NCBI RefSeq assembly: GCF_025244925.1
Contig: NZ_CP104275.1
Location: 3,224,001-3,288,000, forward strand
DNA length: 64,000 nt
Origin: Arthrobacter zhaoxinii
GTDB taxonomy: Bacteria > Actinomycetota > Actinomycetes > Actinomycetales > Micrococcaceae
Direction: 5' to 3'
Shown: piece by piece, positions 25,431 through 34,498 of the stretch
How the letters are laid out: every line of letters starts with the position of its first letter
How positions within the stretch are numbered: the stretch's first letter is position 1
Translations under genes and position numbers: made by a program
Notes under the pieces: generated by a model
What the model saw: the letters and a program-made list of their open reading frames with translations, nothing else
Told to the model about the DNA's origin: nothing
Database searches by the model: none

Positions 25431-26344
25431 GACCGTCGACGTCAAAGGCCGACCACCAGCCCGTGAATAAGCAGGGATTGCTTGCCCGGCATCCAATAGC
25501 GGGCTTTTTTGTCCTCGCCTATGCCTTCTCCTGGATCGCGTGGAGTCCGTGGTGGCTGGGGCAGGACGGGTTGGGGGTGCTGCCGATACCGGGTGCGCTT
25601 GAGGTAGTGGCGGTGGTCAACCCCCTTGGAATCTTCGGCCCTGCCGCTGCCGCCCTCGTCGTCATCCGCGCAACAGAGGGAAGCGCGGGCGTCCGGCGGT
25701 TCTGGGCAAGCGTGACCAACGTTCGTCTGGGCCTGCGCTGGTGGGGCGTAGGGCTGCTTGGCATTCCCGCGTTGCTGCTCGCAGGGGCGGTGCTCCTGCC
25801 CGGCACGCTGAGCTCGTTCTCTTCCCAAGGTTTGGCTGGCGTGCTGATGATTTACCCGCTGCAGCTCCTGGGCATCATCTTCCTTGGCGGCGGGCTGGAG
25901 GAAGTGGGCTGGCGCGGTTTTGCCCAGCCCAGGCTCCAGCAGCGGCATCCGCCACTGGTGGCCGCGGTTGCGGTGGGCATCATCTGGGCCGTATGGCATG
26001 CGCCGCTGTTTCTGACGCGGACCTGGGACACACCCCGCAGCAACGCCGCGGAAATTTTGCTCTACGTGGTGGTCGTCATCGGACTATCGATCGTCTTGGC
26101 TTGGATCCGGAATGCAAGCGGCAGCATGCTTGCCGCCGTGGTGGCCCATGCATCGGTGAACGGCTTCCTCGGGGTTCTGGTGGTCACGTTCCCCGGTTCC
26201 CTGGTCGAAACCGCAAATTGGTGGGGCCTCGGCGTCCTTGTGGCCGCGGTCGTCGTTGCGCTCGTGACAAAGGGCCGGCTCGGAGCAACAGACCAGCAAC
26301 TGGATAGCTCCACCACAACGGTGGCAGGTGCGGCGAGCCGCTAG
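25427..26344 (+). CDS. CPBP-family intramembrane glutamic protease (Abi)
   Basis: A membrane protein of about 300 residues with eight hydrophobic segments and the three CPBP/Rce1 motifs: EEVGWRGF (paired Glu and Arg), AVWHAPLF (His), and HASVNG (His/Asn). CPBP proteins are CAAX-protease relatives; bacterial members act in signalling or bacteriocin immunity, role unknown here. I give the GTG at 25427, coupled to the leader frame. A GTG at 25463 (NKQGLLARHP) aligns better with typical CPBP N termini and is a real alternative. Confidence 0.85.
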   Translation: MRPSTSKADHQPVNKQGLLARHPIAGFFVLAYAFSWIAWSPWWLGQDGLGVLPIPGALEVVAVVNPLGIFGPAAAALVVIRATEGSAGVRRFWASVTNVRLGLRWWGVGLLGIPALLLAGAVLLPGTLSSFSSQGLAGVLMIYPLQLLGIIFLGGGLEEVGWRGFAQPRLQQRHPPLVAAVAVGIIWAVWHAPLFLTRTWDTPRSNAAEILLYVVVVIGLSIVLAWIRNASGSMLAAVVAHASVNGFLGVLVVTFPGSLVETANWWGLGVLVAAVVVALVTKGRLGATDQQLDSSTTTVAGAASR

Positions 26345-26377
26345 GGAATCCCGGACACCCCAGCCGCACGTGGCCGG

Positions 26378-26779
26378 TTAGAGGACTGCCGCCGTCGCCC
26401 GGCGCTCCTCATCGCTGCGCAGGATGCAGAATTCGTTGCCCTCCGGATCTGCGAGCACCACCCACCCGGTGCCGTCCGCGTTGCGCCGGTCGTCGACTTC
26501 GCGGGCCCCCAGCCCCAGGAGGCGCTCGAGTTCCTGATCACGGGTGCCCTCCGCGGGCTTCAGGTCCAGATGCAGGCGGTTCTTGATCTGTTTGGCGTCC
26601 GGAACCTCGATGAACAGCAGCCGCTGCGTGCCGTCCTCCGAGAAAATCATGCATTCCTCCTCCCCCGGCCGGTTCGGGTCCTCCGGGTCTTCCCGGAAGC
26701 CGAGGATCCGCCGCCAGAACACGGACTGGCCGTAGGCGTCGAGACTGTCGAAGGATGTGTGGGAGATCAGGGATGCCAT
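26378..26779 (-). CDS. VOC/glyoxalase-like protein
   Basis: A 133-aa glyoxalase-like (Glyoxalase_6 type) protein: SLISHTSFDSLDAYGQSVFW at the start, RLHLDLKPAEGTRDQELERL in the middle and WVVLADPEGNEFCILRS near the end, the typical second-half motif of these proteins. The substrate is unknown. I chose the ATG at 26777-26779 because the domain begins there; the much longer frame upstream is antisense to the SDR gene. Confidence 0.88.
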   Translation of the reverse strand: MASLISHTSFDSLDAYGQSVFWRRILGFREDPEDPNRPGEEECMIFSEDGTQRLLFIEVPDAKQIKNRLHLDLKPAEGTRDQELERLLGLGAREVDDRRNADGTGWVVLADPEGNEFCILRSDEERRATAAVL

Positions 26780-26944
26780 GGGGAGGAGCCTATTGGGTTT
26801 CCTGCGGATATGACACTGCCCACAACGGGGCCCCTCCGTCGGATTTTGCCCGATTCCGCCGCCGTACGATCGAAAGCGGGCCCCGCCCCACCCCAGCACC
26901 GAACGTGCCGTGGAAACCGGCAATCCAACCAGGAGGATGCAACC

Positions 26945-27697
26945 GTGAGCGAACGACTCAAAGACAAAGTAGCCCTGATTACCGGCGCAGCCAGCGGGAT
27001 GGGCGCCTCCCACGCGCGGGCTTTCGTGCGTGAAGGCGCCAAGGTGATGATCGCGGACATCAACGACGACGCCGGTGCCGCCCTGGCCGCGGAACTGGGC
27101 GACGCAGCCCGCTACGTTCATCTGAACGTCACCAGCGCCGAGGACTGGGCCGCCGCCGTGGCAGCCACCCTGGATACCTTCGGCGGGCTCAACATCCTGG
27201 TGAACAACGCCGGCATCCTCGACGGCGGTCCGCTCGGCCAGTACCCGGCGGAGCGCTGGCAGCGGGCGCTGGACATCAACCTGACCGGCCCCTTCCTGGG
27301 CATGTCCGCAGCCGTTGAGGCGCTGAAGGCGTCCGCGCCGGCGTCGGTCATTAACATTTCCTCCACCGCCGGGCTCGAGGGCATCGCCGGTATGCACGGT
27401 TACACGGCGTCGAAGTTCGGTCTGCGCGGCCTGACGAAGTCGGCCGCACTGGAGCTGGCCGCGTCCCACGTGCGGGTCAATTCGGTGCACCCGGGGTCCA
27501 TCCAGACCCCGATGACCGCCGTGATGGGTAGGCAGAAGCCGATCGACTTCACTGAAACCACCCTCACCCGACCGGCCGCGCCGGAGGAGGTCACCAGCGT
27601 TGTCCTCTTCCTCGCCAGCGACGAGTCCAGCTTCTCCACCGGCGCGGAGTTCGTGGTCGACGGCGGGATCACCGCCGGGAAGATCTACAACGTCTAA
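26945..27697 (+). CDS. SDR-family oxidoreductase (hydroxysteroid-dehydrogenase-like)
   Basis: A 250-aa classical SDR: NAD-binding TGAASGMGASHARAF, acidic IADINDD (NAD rather than NADP preference), NNAG, catalytic Ser in INISSTAGLEG, YTASK, and C-terminal FVVDGGITAG. It resembles the 3-alpha/20-beta-hydroxysteroid dehydrogenase group. The start is the GTG at 26945 with AGGAGG 8 bp upstream. A strong hairpin follows. Confidence 0.92.
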   Translation: MSERLKDKVALITGAASGMGASHARAFVREGAKVMIADINDDAGAALAAELGDAARYVHLNVTSAEDWAAAVAATLDTFGGLNILVNNAGILDGGPLGQYPAERWQRALDINLTGPFLGMSAAVEALKASAPASVINISSTAGLEGIAGMHGYTASKFGLRGLTKSAALELAASHVRVNSVHPGSIQTPMTAVMGRQKPIDFTETTLTRPAAPEEVTSVVLFLASDESSFSTGAEFVVDGGITAGKIYNV

Positions 27698-27709
27698 ACC
27701 TGCAGTGTT

Positions 27710-27740
27710 CCCCGGACCGGCACCCGGTGCCGGTCCGGGG
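27710..27740. terminator. Bidirectional terminator hairpin between convergent genes
   Basis: CCCCGGACCGGCACC, one base, then its exact complement form a 15-bp perfect inverted repeat between the SDR stop at 27697 and the MerR stop at 27745. No strong T-tract follows on either strand; position and symmetry argue for a terminator. Confidence 0.75.
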
Positions 27741-27744
27741 CCCC

Positions 27745-28548
27745 CTACGCCGGCTGGACGGGCTGCTGCAGCTCCGTGACCCAGTCCGCCTGGTCATCGG
27801 AGGCTGCACGGATATACACCTCGCGGCACGGGCCGGAGAGCACAAAGCCGCGGGCAATGGTCTCCGTGTGCACGGCCTGCCAGCTTTCCCCGATGCGGTC
27901 CATGGTGCCAAGGTGGATACCGCAGATGGCCGTCGGGACGGACGGCAGATCCACCATCTCCACGCCGCCGGGACCGGCAGAGGAGACGGCATACCCGGCC
28001 ACGATCTGCATACCGTCTTCGCTCACCTCGTACTGGGCGACCGGCTGATCCAGGGATGCGCCGGTGGGTGCCAGCGCATCCGCGACGGCGTCGAACAACG
28101 GCCCGACGACGCCGGCCACTTCAGCCTGTTCGGAGACAACGGCGGTGCGGGCGGCCAAACGGACCGCGGGCAGTGACTTCTGCACAATTTCGATCTGGGA
28201 CATGGCATTTTCCTTTTCAATGAGGTGGAGCCGCCGTTCCACGTCGAGGAGCCGCGCGGCCGCCGTCCGCTGTTCGCTCTCCACCTCGGCCCGCCGGATG
28301 CGGAGCATCTGGGCGATCCGGGCGGCGTCGACTCCTGCGTCGAGAATGGAGGCAACTTCCTCCAGGCCGAAGCCGAGCTGACGGAGGGCAACAATCCGGT
28401 GCAGCCGTTCCAGCTGGGAGGGATCGTAGGAGCGGTAGCCGCTGAACTCGTTCACGTGGGCCGGTACGAGCAGTCCGGCGGTGTCCCAGTGCCGCAGCAT
28501 GCGGTGGGTCACCTGGCCGATCTGCGCGAAGGCTCCGATGGATAACAT
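27745..28548 (-). CDS. MerR-family regulator with GyrI-like effector domain
   Basis: A 267-aa regulator: N-terminal winged HTH (SIGAFAQIGQVTHRMLRHWD), dimerisation coiled coil at about 75-115, and a C-terminal GyrI/BmrR-type ligand domain (about 118-265). This layout fits multidrug-sensing BmrR/TipA-like activators. An AGGAG ribosome-binding site precedes the ATG. An imperfect palindrome next to a TTGACC -35 box upstream indicates autoregulation. No obvious efflux target is adjacent. Confidence 0.92.
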   Translation of the reverse strand: MLSIGAFAQIGQVTHRMLRHWDTAGLLVPAHVNEFSGYRSYDPSQLERLHRIVALRQLGFGLEEVASILDAGVDAARIAQMLRIRRAEVESEQRTAAARLLDVERRLHLIEKENAMSQIEIVQKSLPAVRLAARTAVVSEQAEVAGVVGPLFDAVADALAPTGASLDQPVAQYEVSEDGMQIVAGYAVSSAGPGGVEMVDLPSVPTAICGIHLGTMDRIGESWQAVHTETIARGFVLSGPCREVYIRAASDDQADWVTELQQPVQPA

Positions 28549-28563
28549 GTCTCAGTTCTCCTG

Positions 28564-28585
28564 CCTGCCACTGTGTCAGGGTCAA
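28564..28585 (-). promoter_or_regulatory. MerR-type operator and -35 box
   Basis: On the minus strand TTGACC (28580-28585) is followed by CCTGACACAGTGGCAGG (28564-28580), a palindrome with one mismatched pair per arm and one central base. MerR-family regulators bind such sites just downstream of the -35 element, so the MerR gene probably controls its own promoter. Confidence 0.55.
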
Positions 28586-28642
28586 GTTTCACGCCGAAAT
28601 GATTTTCCCCTGCAGTGCGAACACCACGGCACACCGCCCTGG

Positions 28643-29053
28643 TCAGGTCGCGAGGCCGCCACCCCATACATCATTGGGCTCGCTGTACAGGATGAAATCG
28701 AGCACCACCCAGGAAAAGTAGAGGAACAATGCCAATCCCGTGACGTTGAGGATTGTAGTGATCCAGCCGAGCACCTTTCCGGCAGTCGCCGGTGCGTTCA
28801 GCTTCTCGGCCTTTCGGGCGTAGTAAATGGCGAGCGGGCCAAGAATGATGCCTGCCGCGAACAAGCCCACAGCTCCAAGAATCATTGCCTGCTGTGCAAG
28901 GTGTTCCCCGGGAGTGCGCTCCCGGGGAACGGAACCTGCGTACCCGGGATCTATAAACCCGGGATACGGCGGCGGCGCCCCCGGGTAACCACCCGAATAC
29001 GCCCCCGGGTGTGGTTGGGCATGCTCCTGTGGCGCGGAGTTCGATGCGGACAC
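28643..29053 (-). CDS. DUF4190-type small membrane protein (paralogue 1)
   Basis: A 136-aa protein with a Pro/Gly/Tyr-rich cytoplasmic N terminus (residues 1-50), two transmembrane helices, and between them the DUF4190-like GPLAIYYARKAEKLNAP loop with GKVLGWI. Function unknown. The start is GTG. It lies directly after its paralogue at 29131-29505 in the same direction, a tandem duplication. Confidence 0.78.
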   Translation of the reverse strand: MSASNSAPQEHAQPHPGAYSGGYPGAPPPYPGFIDPGYAGSVPRERTPGEHLAQQAMILGAVGLFAAGIILGPLAIYYARKAEKLNAPATAGKVLGWITTILNVTGLALFLYFSWVVLDFILYSEPNDVWGGGLAT

Positions 29054-29130
29054 GTGGGCCTCTCCTCTTCGGTGCTGATTCCGATCATCGTAAGGCTTTT
29101 ACCCGAGCCGGGGGGCAGACGGCCGTTCGC

Positions 29131-29505
29131 CTAGATGGCTCCGTCCCCGTAGCCGGTGAGCGAGGCGAGGATAAGGAAGTAGATCAACGTCTGGAAGAGG
29201 GCCGCGTAAATCGCGTAGATGACCACGGTGACCCAGCCGAGTACCTTGCCCGCAGTTGCCGGCACCTCCAGTTCCTCCGCCTTTCGGGCGTAGTAAATGG
29301 CGAATGGCGCAAGCACGAGGCCGGCCACAAACAGGGCAAGCACCCCAAAAAGGAGTGACTGGTTCTTAAAGCGCTCCCCTTCAGCCCGCCCGCCGGGCCG
29401 CTGGACCGACCCCGGATAGGGCGGCAGTGCGGTCGACGGTTTCCCTTCGGCCGTTGAAGGGTAGGGATACTGCTCGTCCTGCGGGGCGGAGTGGGAGGTG
29501 GACAC
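29131..29505 (-). CDS. DUF4190-type small membrane protein (paralogue 2)
   Basis: A 124-aa paralogue of the preceding gene. It has the same layout: Pro/Tyr-rich N terminus, first helix, APFAIYYARKAEELEVPAT loop, GKVLGW, second helix. The core is nearly identical while the N-terminal tails differ in length. The start is GTG. Function is unknown; a role in envelope or cell-wall assembly is only inferred from the Pro-rich tail. Confidence 0.78.
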   Translation of the reverse strand: MSTSHSAPQDEQYPYPSTAEGKPSTALPPYPGSVQRPGGRAEGERFKNQSLLFGVLALFVAGLVLAPFAIYYARKAEELEVPATAGKVLGWVTVVIYAIYAALFQTLIYFLILASLTGYGDGAI

Positions 29506-29724
29506 TGGAGACTCGTTTCTACGGTGTTGCGGAATTCCGTTCGTCGGGGGGCTGGTGGTTGATGATGCCCCGGCGGAAGAAGGCTACATGACGATGGACA
29601 GCCGCCCGCATCCCCGGCGAAGCCGCAGAGTTGTGAGACCCTTCCCCTGTCGGGCAGGCGCCAATGCCGGACATCGGTTTTGGTCTGCGGCCTAACGCCC
29701 GGACTGCAAATATGGGGGAAATTA

Positions 29725-30459
29725 ATGTATAAGTCCGCGAAAGCCGGAGCTATTTTGGTCGGTGCCCTGGTTCTGGGCGGGTGCGGCTCAACTGAGCCAG
29801 CCTCCGCTCCGTCTGCTCCGTCCAGCCAGCCCGCTGCTGACTCTCCAACGTCGCAGCCCGCCAAAGAGCCTTCACCTACGCCGTCGTCCGAGCCGACTGC
29901 ACAGATGAAGACGTATACGACGGCGGACGGCGTGCTCGAGTTTGAGCATCCTGCGGACTGGACCGTGGTTGACGTACCTCCTCCTGCGGTGGGTGCAGGA
30001 CAAGCGGTTAGTGTTCTTGACGGCGCGGGCCGAACCATGGCGACCCTCAGCACCGGATACCCGGGCGTGCACGACGCGGCCATGATGAGCCCCTCGCAGC
30101 CAACCGAACTGGACTATCAGGAGATGCCCGCAGACCAGCTGCCGTTGGTCTTTGCGGACTCGGTCAACGCCTTCAACTTCCAGGTTGTCTACAATCCCAA
30201 TACCGATGTGACCGGAGCGGTGATGAGCATCAACAACCTCGCGGCAGGCTCCGATCACGGATGGCTGCGCGGCTTTGACCTGGACGCAGCCACGGGCGCG
30301 TCATTCTCCCGATGGATAGACGGCTCGGAGACCCTGATCGGTCTGGACCCCGAGCTGTCGGCAGTCGGCGGTGCGGCAGCGTACGAGGCCTACATCGCGA
30401 CGCCGGAATACCAGGCAGTCAAGACCATGCTCCTGTCCCTCCGCCAAACGGCAGGCTAA
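29725..30459 (+). CDS. Secreted lipoprotein of unknown function
   Basis: A 244-aa lipoprotein. The signal ends in lipobox LGGC with cysteine 20, followed by a 50-residue Ser/Pro/Ala-rich linker and a globular domain beginning TYTTADGVLEFEHPADWTVV, a pattern like PsbP/LpqN-type domains. ATG at 29725 follows GGGGGAAA. It is probably co-expressed with the small lipoprotein gene downstream. Confidence 0.8.
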   Translation: MYKSAKAGAILVGALVLGGCGSTEPASAPSAPSSQPAADSPTSQPAKEPSPTPSSEPTAQMKTYTTADGVLEFEHPADWTVVDVPPPAVGAGQAVSVLDGAGRTMATLSTGYPGVHDAAMMSPSQPTELDYQEMPADQLPLVFADSVNAFNFQVVYNPNTDVTGAVMSINNLAAGSDHGWLRGFDLDAATGASFSRWIDGSETLIGLDPELSAVGGAAAYEAYIATPEYQAVKTMLLSLRQTAG

Positions 30460-30544
30460 ACAGCGTACGTGCAGAATCAGCCCGAATGCTATTAGTGCCC
30501 CTGGTGTCGCAGGAAGAATCAACCGCGTAGAGGAGTAACCCGGA

Positions 30545-30874
30545 TTGAAGAAGAAAATGGCCGCCGCCGTCCTTGCGGCAGGAATGCTCGGCACCTCGGC
30601 ATGTTCGGACTCCCGGATGTCCACTGAGGAGACCTGCCAGGAAATCAGTGACCTTGTTTTGGCCAGCTCGTTGTCCTGGGAGCCTGAAACACTCTATGAG
30701 GGGTTCAAGCCCATCGAAGCTCGGGCTTCCAGGGAGCTGCGGAAGCCGACTAAAGCCGTCTTGGATTACGTGGAAGCAGCAGCCAAAAATGAATCGGATA
30801 CGGAACGCATGTCCGAGCTGGAAGCCGACTTTGATGAGGCCGAGGCCCAGATTGACGAAGTCTGCATCAAGTAA
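30545..30874 (+). CDS. Small helical lipoprotein or secreted protein
   Basis: A 109-aa protein with a basic N terminus (MKKKM), hydrophobic segment and a cysteine at residue 20 after Thr-Ser-Ala, an imperfect lipobox. The mature part is a charged helical domain with two further cysteines (EETCQEI and the terminal DEVCIK) that could form a disulfide. The TTG start at 30545 has AGAGGAG upstream. I recognise no family. Confidence 0.7.
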   Translation: MKKKMAAAVLAAGMLGTSACSDSRMSTEETCQEISDLVLASSLSWEPETLYEGFKPIEARASRELRKPTKAVLDYVEAAAKNESDTERMSELEADFDEAEAQIDEVCIK

Positions 30875-30940
30875 TCCATCCGAATACGCCGGGGACCGCT
30901 CGGCAGAAAGGCGGAGGTGCCTTTTGGGTAAGCTGTTGCA

Positions 30941-31669
30941 ATGACAGCCCTTACTCGTGGAACCTCAGTTGCGGCACAGCTGCAGCAACTCATTCTGGAC
31001 AACCCGGGCATGGAGCTTTTTCTTGAAGCCTTCGCCGGGCAGGCTGCTGAACTTTTCAGCGACCCGAACCAGCTGCTCTGCAGCATCACCCTGAAGCGGG
31101 AAAAACACGCCCAGACCGTGGCCAGCAGCAGCAACGAGGCCAATAAGCTCGATGAACTCCAGTACGGCTACGGCGACGGACCGTGCCTATACGCAGCGGA
31201 GAGCGGAGAACTGACGCTGGTGGCGGACACCCGCACCGGTTCCCGCTGGATCGAGTATTTCGAGGCCATCCATGGCCTTGGCTGTTATTCCATGCTCGCC
31301 GTACCCCTGCTCATTGGTGACGACGGCGGCGCGGCCCTGAACCTCTATGGCAAGAGCACCGGCATCTTCACCGATGATTTCGTGCGAGCTGTTGAGGACT
31401 ATGCAGCGGAAGCGGCCGTGACGCTGCAGGTTGCCGTTCAGATCGCGAACCACCAGGACGTCAGCGAGAATCTGCGTAAGGCGATGGAATCCCGGACCGC
31501 CATCGACGTTGCCGTCGGCATCGTTGCCGGCCAGAACCGCTGCAGCCAGGAGGAGGCCTTTGCCATCCTCAGCCGCGCGTCGAGCCACCAGAACATCAAG
31601 CTGCGTGCCCTGGCCGAACGGCTGGTTGAATCGGTGACGGCGGCCAAGGTGGCAACCCACTTCGCCTAA
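30941..31669 (+). CDS. GAF-ANTAR domain protein (putative RNA-binding antiterminator)
   Basis: A 242-aa cytosolic protein: N-terminal GAF domain (residues about 20-170; YGYGDGPCLYAAESGELTLV, SMLAVPLL) and a C-terminal ANTAR domain (about 180-238; AIDVAVGIVAGQNRCSQEEA and the helices following). ANTAR domains bind paired hexanucleotide stem-loops to prevent termination; the GAF ligand is unknown. TAAGCT lies 6 bp before the ATG, suggesting a leaderless start. No dual-hexaloop target was identified nearby. Confidence 0.9.
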   Translation: MTALTRGTSVAAQLQQLILDNPGMELFLEAFAGQAAELFSDPNQLLCSITLKREKHAQTVASSSNEANKLDELQYGYGDGPCLYAAESGELTLVADTRTGSRWIEYFEAIHGLGCYSMLAVPLLIGDDGGAALNLYGKSTGIFTDDFVRAVEDYAAEAAVTLQVAVQIANHQDVSENLRKAMESRTAIDVAVGIVAGQNRCSQEEAFAILSRASSHQNIKLRALAERLVESVTAAKVATHFA

Positions 31670-31705
31670 CAGGCCGGGCAGGCAAGCGGCGCCGGGCGGC
31701 GCGGA

Positions 31706-32833
31706 TTACAGATTCCCCCGCACCTCCCCGAACGGTTTCCAGAAGTAATCGAAATGCTCCTGCGGGCTGCTCAGGAACCGCTGGGTGAAGACGACGCCGA
31801 TGTCCCCGTTGGGATAGACGGCGGCGCTGGTCCCGGATCCGCCTGCCCAGCCCCACATGCCCGGCTCGGACCAAGGCGCCCCGCGTCCGGTCTGCACGGC
31901 GGTCATGAATCCCCAGGACTCGTCCGGGCCGGCCACTTCAGCCACGCCGACCTGCTGCGGGGAGGTCAGCTGATCCGCGGTCATTTCGCGCCGCAGCTCA
32001 GCGGGCAGCACCGTGTCATCCGCGAGCCCGGCGAGGAAGCGCAGGAAGTCCGGCACGGTGGAGACCAGGCCGCCGCCCAGGGACGCGAACTTCGGCGGGC
32101 CCGCCAGTGCGTCCCGGTACGACACCGCCTCGAACAGCCCGCCGTCGTCGTTCGCTGCGTACACCACGGGGAAATGTTCGGTGCCAGTGGGGAACCCCGT
32201 GCCAGTCAGCCCGAACGGTTCGCTGATCCGTTCCTGCACCAGCTGGTCCAGGGGCGTGACGGCAGCTGCCGCGAGCAGGACGGAAAGCACGTCCGCGCTG
32301 GAGTGGTACATCCAGCGCTCCCCCGGCTGATAGGCCAGCGGCAGGCTGCCGAGCCGGGTCAGATACTCCTCGGGAGTCATGTCCGGCGGGTTGGGGCCCC
32401 AGAGGAAATCCTGGGTTGCCGCCACATAGGGGGTCGGATCGAGGTCGACGCCGAGCCCGGCGGTGAAGGTCAGCAGGTGACGCACCGTGACGGGGCCGCG
32501 GGCCGGGACCGTCAGCGTCAAAGGCGCGTCCGGGGTGGCCAGCACCCGCAGGTTCGCGAGTCCCGGCAGCCAGCGGCCGGCCTCGTCATCCAGCCCGAGC
32601 GTACCGTCGCCCACCAGGCTCATGGCCAGGGCGCCGCCGATCAGCTTACTCAGTGAGGAAATGCGGAACGGGGTGTCCTCGGCCATCGGATCGGACTGGT
32701 CGAGTCCCAGCGACCCGGTGGCGAAGATTTCGGTCTGCCCGTTGATCCGAACGCCTGCCACCAGTCCCGGGCACCAGCCCGATTGGACGGTCTCGGTCAG
32801 CCTGTCCCAGAGGGGTGCGGCGATGCCTGGCAT
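31706..32833 (-). CDS. Serine hydrolase, class C beta-lactamase/esterase family
   Basis: A 375-aa protein of the beta-lactamase-fold serine hydrolases. The nucleophile motif SxxK is SLSK in FRISSLSKLIGGALAM, and the Tyr motif is YHS in WMYHSSADVLSVLL. The third motif lies near GWAGGSGT. No signal peptide is present, so it is probably a cytosolic esterase (EstB-like) rather than a resistance enzyme. I chose the ATG at 32833; an upstream frame from 32869 adds only 12 residues without homology. Confidence 0.87.
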   Translation of the reverse strand: MPGIAAPLWDRLTETVQSGWCPGLVAGVRINGQTEIFATGSLGLDQSDPMAEDTPFRISSLSKLIGGALAMSLVGDGTLGLDDEAGRWLPGLANLRVLATPDAPLTLTVPARGPVTVRHLLTFTAGLGVDLDPTPYVAATQDFLWGPNPPDMTPEEYLTRLGSLPLAYQPGERWMYHSSADVLSVLLAAAAVTPLDQLVQERISEPFGLTGTGFPTGTEHFPVVYAANDDGGLFEAVSYRDALAGPPKFASLGGGLVSTVPDFLRFLAGLADDTVLPAELRREMTADQLTSPQQVGVAEVAGPDESWGFMTAVQTGRGAPWSEPGMWGWAGGSGTSAAVYPNGDIGVVFTQRFLSSPQEHFDYFWKPFGEVRGNL

Positions 32834-32930
32834 GCTTCTACTGTCCGCTTGTGCGGCGGAGCGCGTCAACGGATGGGGGTCCCGTGCTCTTTACGGGGGA
32901 TTGATTGCACCCGCACCGTCCCGGCGCCGG

Positions 32931-33497
32931 TTACTCCCTGCGGTCCCGCACCGCCGCGTAAATGAACAGGTCCCTGCGCTGCCCGGAGATTTCCATGTAA
33001 CTCCGCAGCAGGCCCTCCCGTTCAAAGCCGGCCAGCTCGGCGGTCCGGATCGAGGCGGTATTCCACGGCTCAATGTACGCCTCCACTCGGTGCAGCTCCG
33101 GAAGAGTCCAGGCGAACTCCAGCAGTGCCCGCAGGGCGTGGGTGGCAAACCGGTGGCCGCGGGCGGTCGGCATGATGCCGTAGCCGGCCTGGGTACGGCC
33201 GTGCTGCAGCTCCCATCCCCAGAGTCCGATCTGCCCCACGCACCGGTCCGTGCCGGCGTCGGCCACCGCGAAGGAAAAGCCTGTTCCCGCGGCGTGCCGC
33301 TCCCGCTGCCGTTCCAGCCACTCCAAGGCCTGCCCGTGGGTCGCCCGCGCCGGAAGGCTTCCTACCGTGGGGATGTACTTGTCCTGGGCCAGCTCCATGG
33401 CCATCCCGACGTCGGTGTCCCGGAACGCGCGCAGCCTCACGTCGGCATACTGCGGCTCGACCGAAGGCCACGGGGGAATGCCGGTGCTGGTTTCCAT
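32931..33497 (-). CDS. GNAT N-acetyltransferase, RimJ/RimL type
   Basis: A 188-aa acetyltransferase of the RimJ/RimL/SAT group: RLRAFRDTDVGMAMELAQD at the start, acyl-CoA loop PTARGHRFATHALRALL, and the HRVEAYIEPWNTASIRTAEL helix, ending with the ISGQRRDLFIYA strand. The group acetylates protein N termini or amino acids/antibiotics; the target is unknown. Confidence 0.9.
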   Translation of the reverse strand: METSTGIPPWPSVEPQYADVRLRAFRDTDVGMAMELAQDKYIPTVGSLPARATHGQALEWLERQRERHAAGTGFSFAVADAGTDRCVGQIGLWGWELQHGRTQAGYGIMPTARGHRFATHALRALLEFAWTLPELHRVEAYIEPWNTASIRTAELAGFEREGLLRSYMEISGQRRDLFIYAAVRDRRE

Positions 33498-33553
33498 GGC
33501 GACAGCCTGCCACAGCCGCGCTTCCGGTGATCGGAGGCACGGCTCACCGCGGA

Positions 33554-33961
33554 CTAATCCAGCACGGCCGTGGCTTCGATTTCCACCAATACGCCGGGCT
33601 CGTAGAGCTGCACCACCTCGATCAGTGATGCCGGCGGCAGCGGTGTCGGCAGTCCGATCTCTTCGGCCACAGCTTGGATCCCCGCCATGAATTCACCGAT
33701 CTTCTCCGTCTCCCAGTCGGTGACGTAGAAGGTCAGGCGAACCACGTCACGGAACCCCGCTCCGGCGCCTGCCAGTCCCCGGGCCACATTGCGCAACGCC
33801 TGCGAGACCTGCCCGGCCAGATCTGCGGGGATGGGTGAACCGCCTGCCATGTGCGCCACCTGCCCGGCCACATAGACAAAGCGCGACCCTGTAGCCACTG
33901 CAACGTGGTGATAGGGCGCGTCGGGAAGCATTCCTTCGGGGCTGAAGAGTTGCACGGGCAT
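33554..33961 (-). CDS. RidA/YjgF family protein
   Basis: A 135-aa RidA/YjgF/UK114 protein. The AVATGSRFVYVAGQVA core, ALRNVARGLAGAGAGFRDVV and LPPASLIEVVQLYEPGVLVE are family hallmarks, although the Arg that anchors imine substrates in true RidA is not obvious in the usual PxR motif (here PPASL), so it may be a related subgroup. The ATG at 33961 has GGAGG 7 bp upstream. It is divergent from an HxlR regulator. Confidence 0.9.
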   Translation of the reverse strand: MPVQLFSPEGMLPDAPYHHVAVATGSRFVYVAGQVAHMAGGSPIPADLAGQVSQALRNVARGLAGAGAGFRDVVRLTFYVTDWETEKIGEFMAGIQAVAEEIGLPTPLPPASLIEVVQLYEPGVLVEIEATAVLD

Positions 33962-34044
33962 TTGGGTCCTCCGGATTCGCGAAATGGAATAAGGAGTCTG
34001 TTTATACTTGCTATCTTCAGGGAACTTCAACGAAACCAGGTGTC

Positions 34045-34419
34045 ATGACGGATACTTCCATGCCCTTGGAACCGGCATTAAGCATGGATGCCCCGCACCG
34101 TGAACTGCTGGCCCAGGTTCTGGATAAGTGGTCCTTGAGTGTGCTCAACGAACTGTGCCAAGCACCCTGCCGTTTCAATGAACTCCGCCGGGCAATTCCC
34201 GAAGTTACGCAGAAATCCCTGACCACTACCCTGCGCCGGCTGGAGCGCAACGGAATCATCGAACGCCGGATTCTGGCAACTCGGCCGGTCGCCGTCGAAT
34301 ACCGGATGACTCCGCTGGGCAAGTCGATACGTGAACCTGTAGACGCACTTCTGCGGTGGTCCGCCGGGAACCTTTCCCGAATTGAACAGGCCCGTGCAGT
34401 GTTTGACGAGGGGCTGTAA
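34045..34419 (+). CDS. HxlR-family winged-helix regulator
   Basis: A 124-aa HxlR (MarR-like) regulator: LSVLNELCQAPCRFNELRRA, VTQKSLTTTLRRLERNGII as the recognition helix region, and VEYRMTPLGKSI in the wing. Family members often sense oxidants or carbonyls and control the adjacent divergent gene, here the RidA-like gene 83 bp away. A cysteine in CQAPC lies near the usual redox position. Confidence 0.92.
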   Translation: MTDTSMPLEPALSMDAPHRELLAQVLDKWSLSVLNELCQAPCRFNELRRAIPEVTQKSLTTTLRRLERNGIIERRILATRPVAVEYRMTPLGKSIREPVDALLRWSAGNLSRIEQARAVFDEGL

Positions 34420-34498
34420 AAGAATGTTTTGATCCGGCCCGGTATTTGCCGTCGGAGACAATGTACGGATATCTGCCCCATACGGAAATAGAGGAAGT

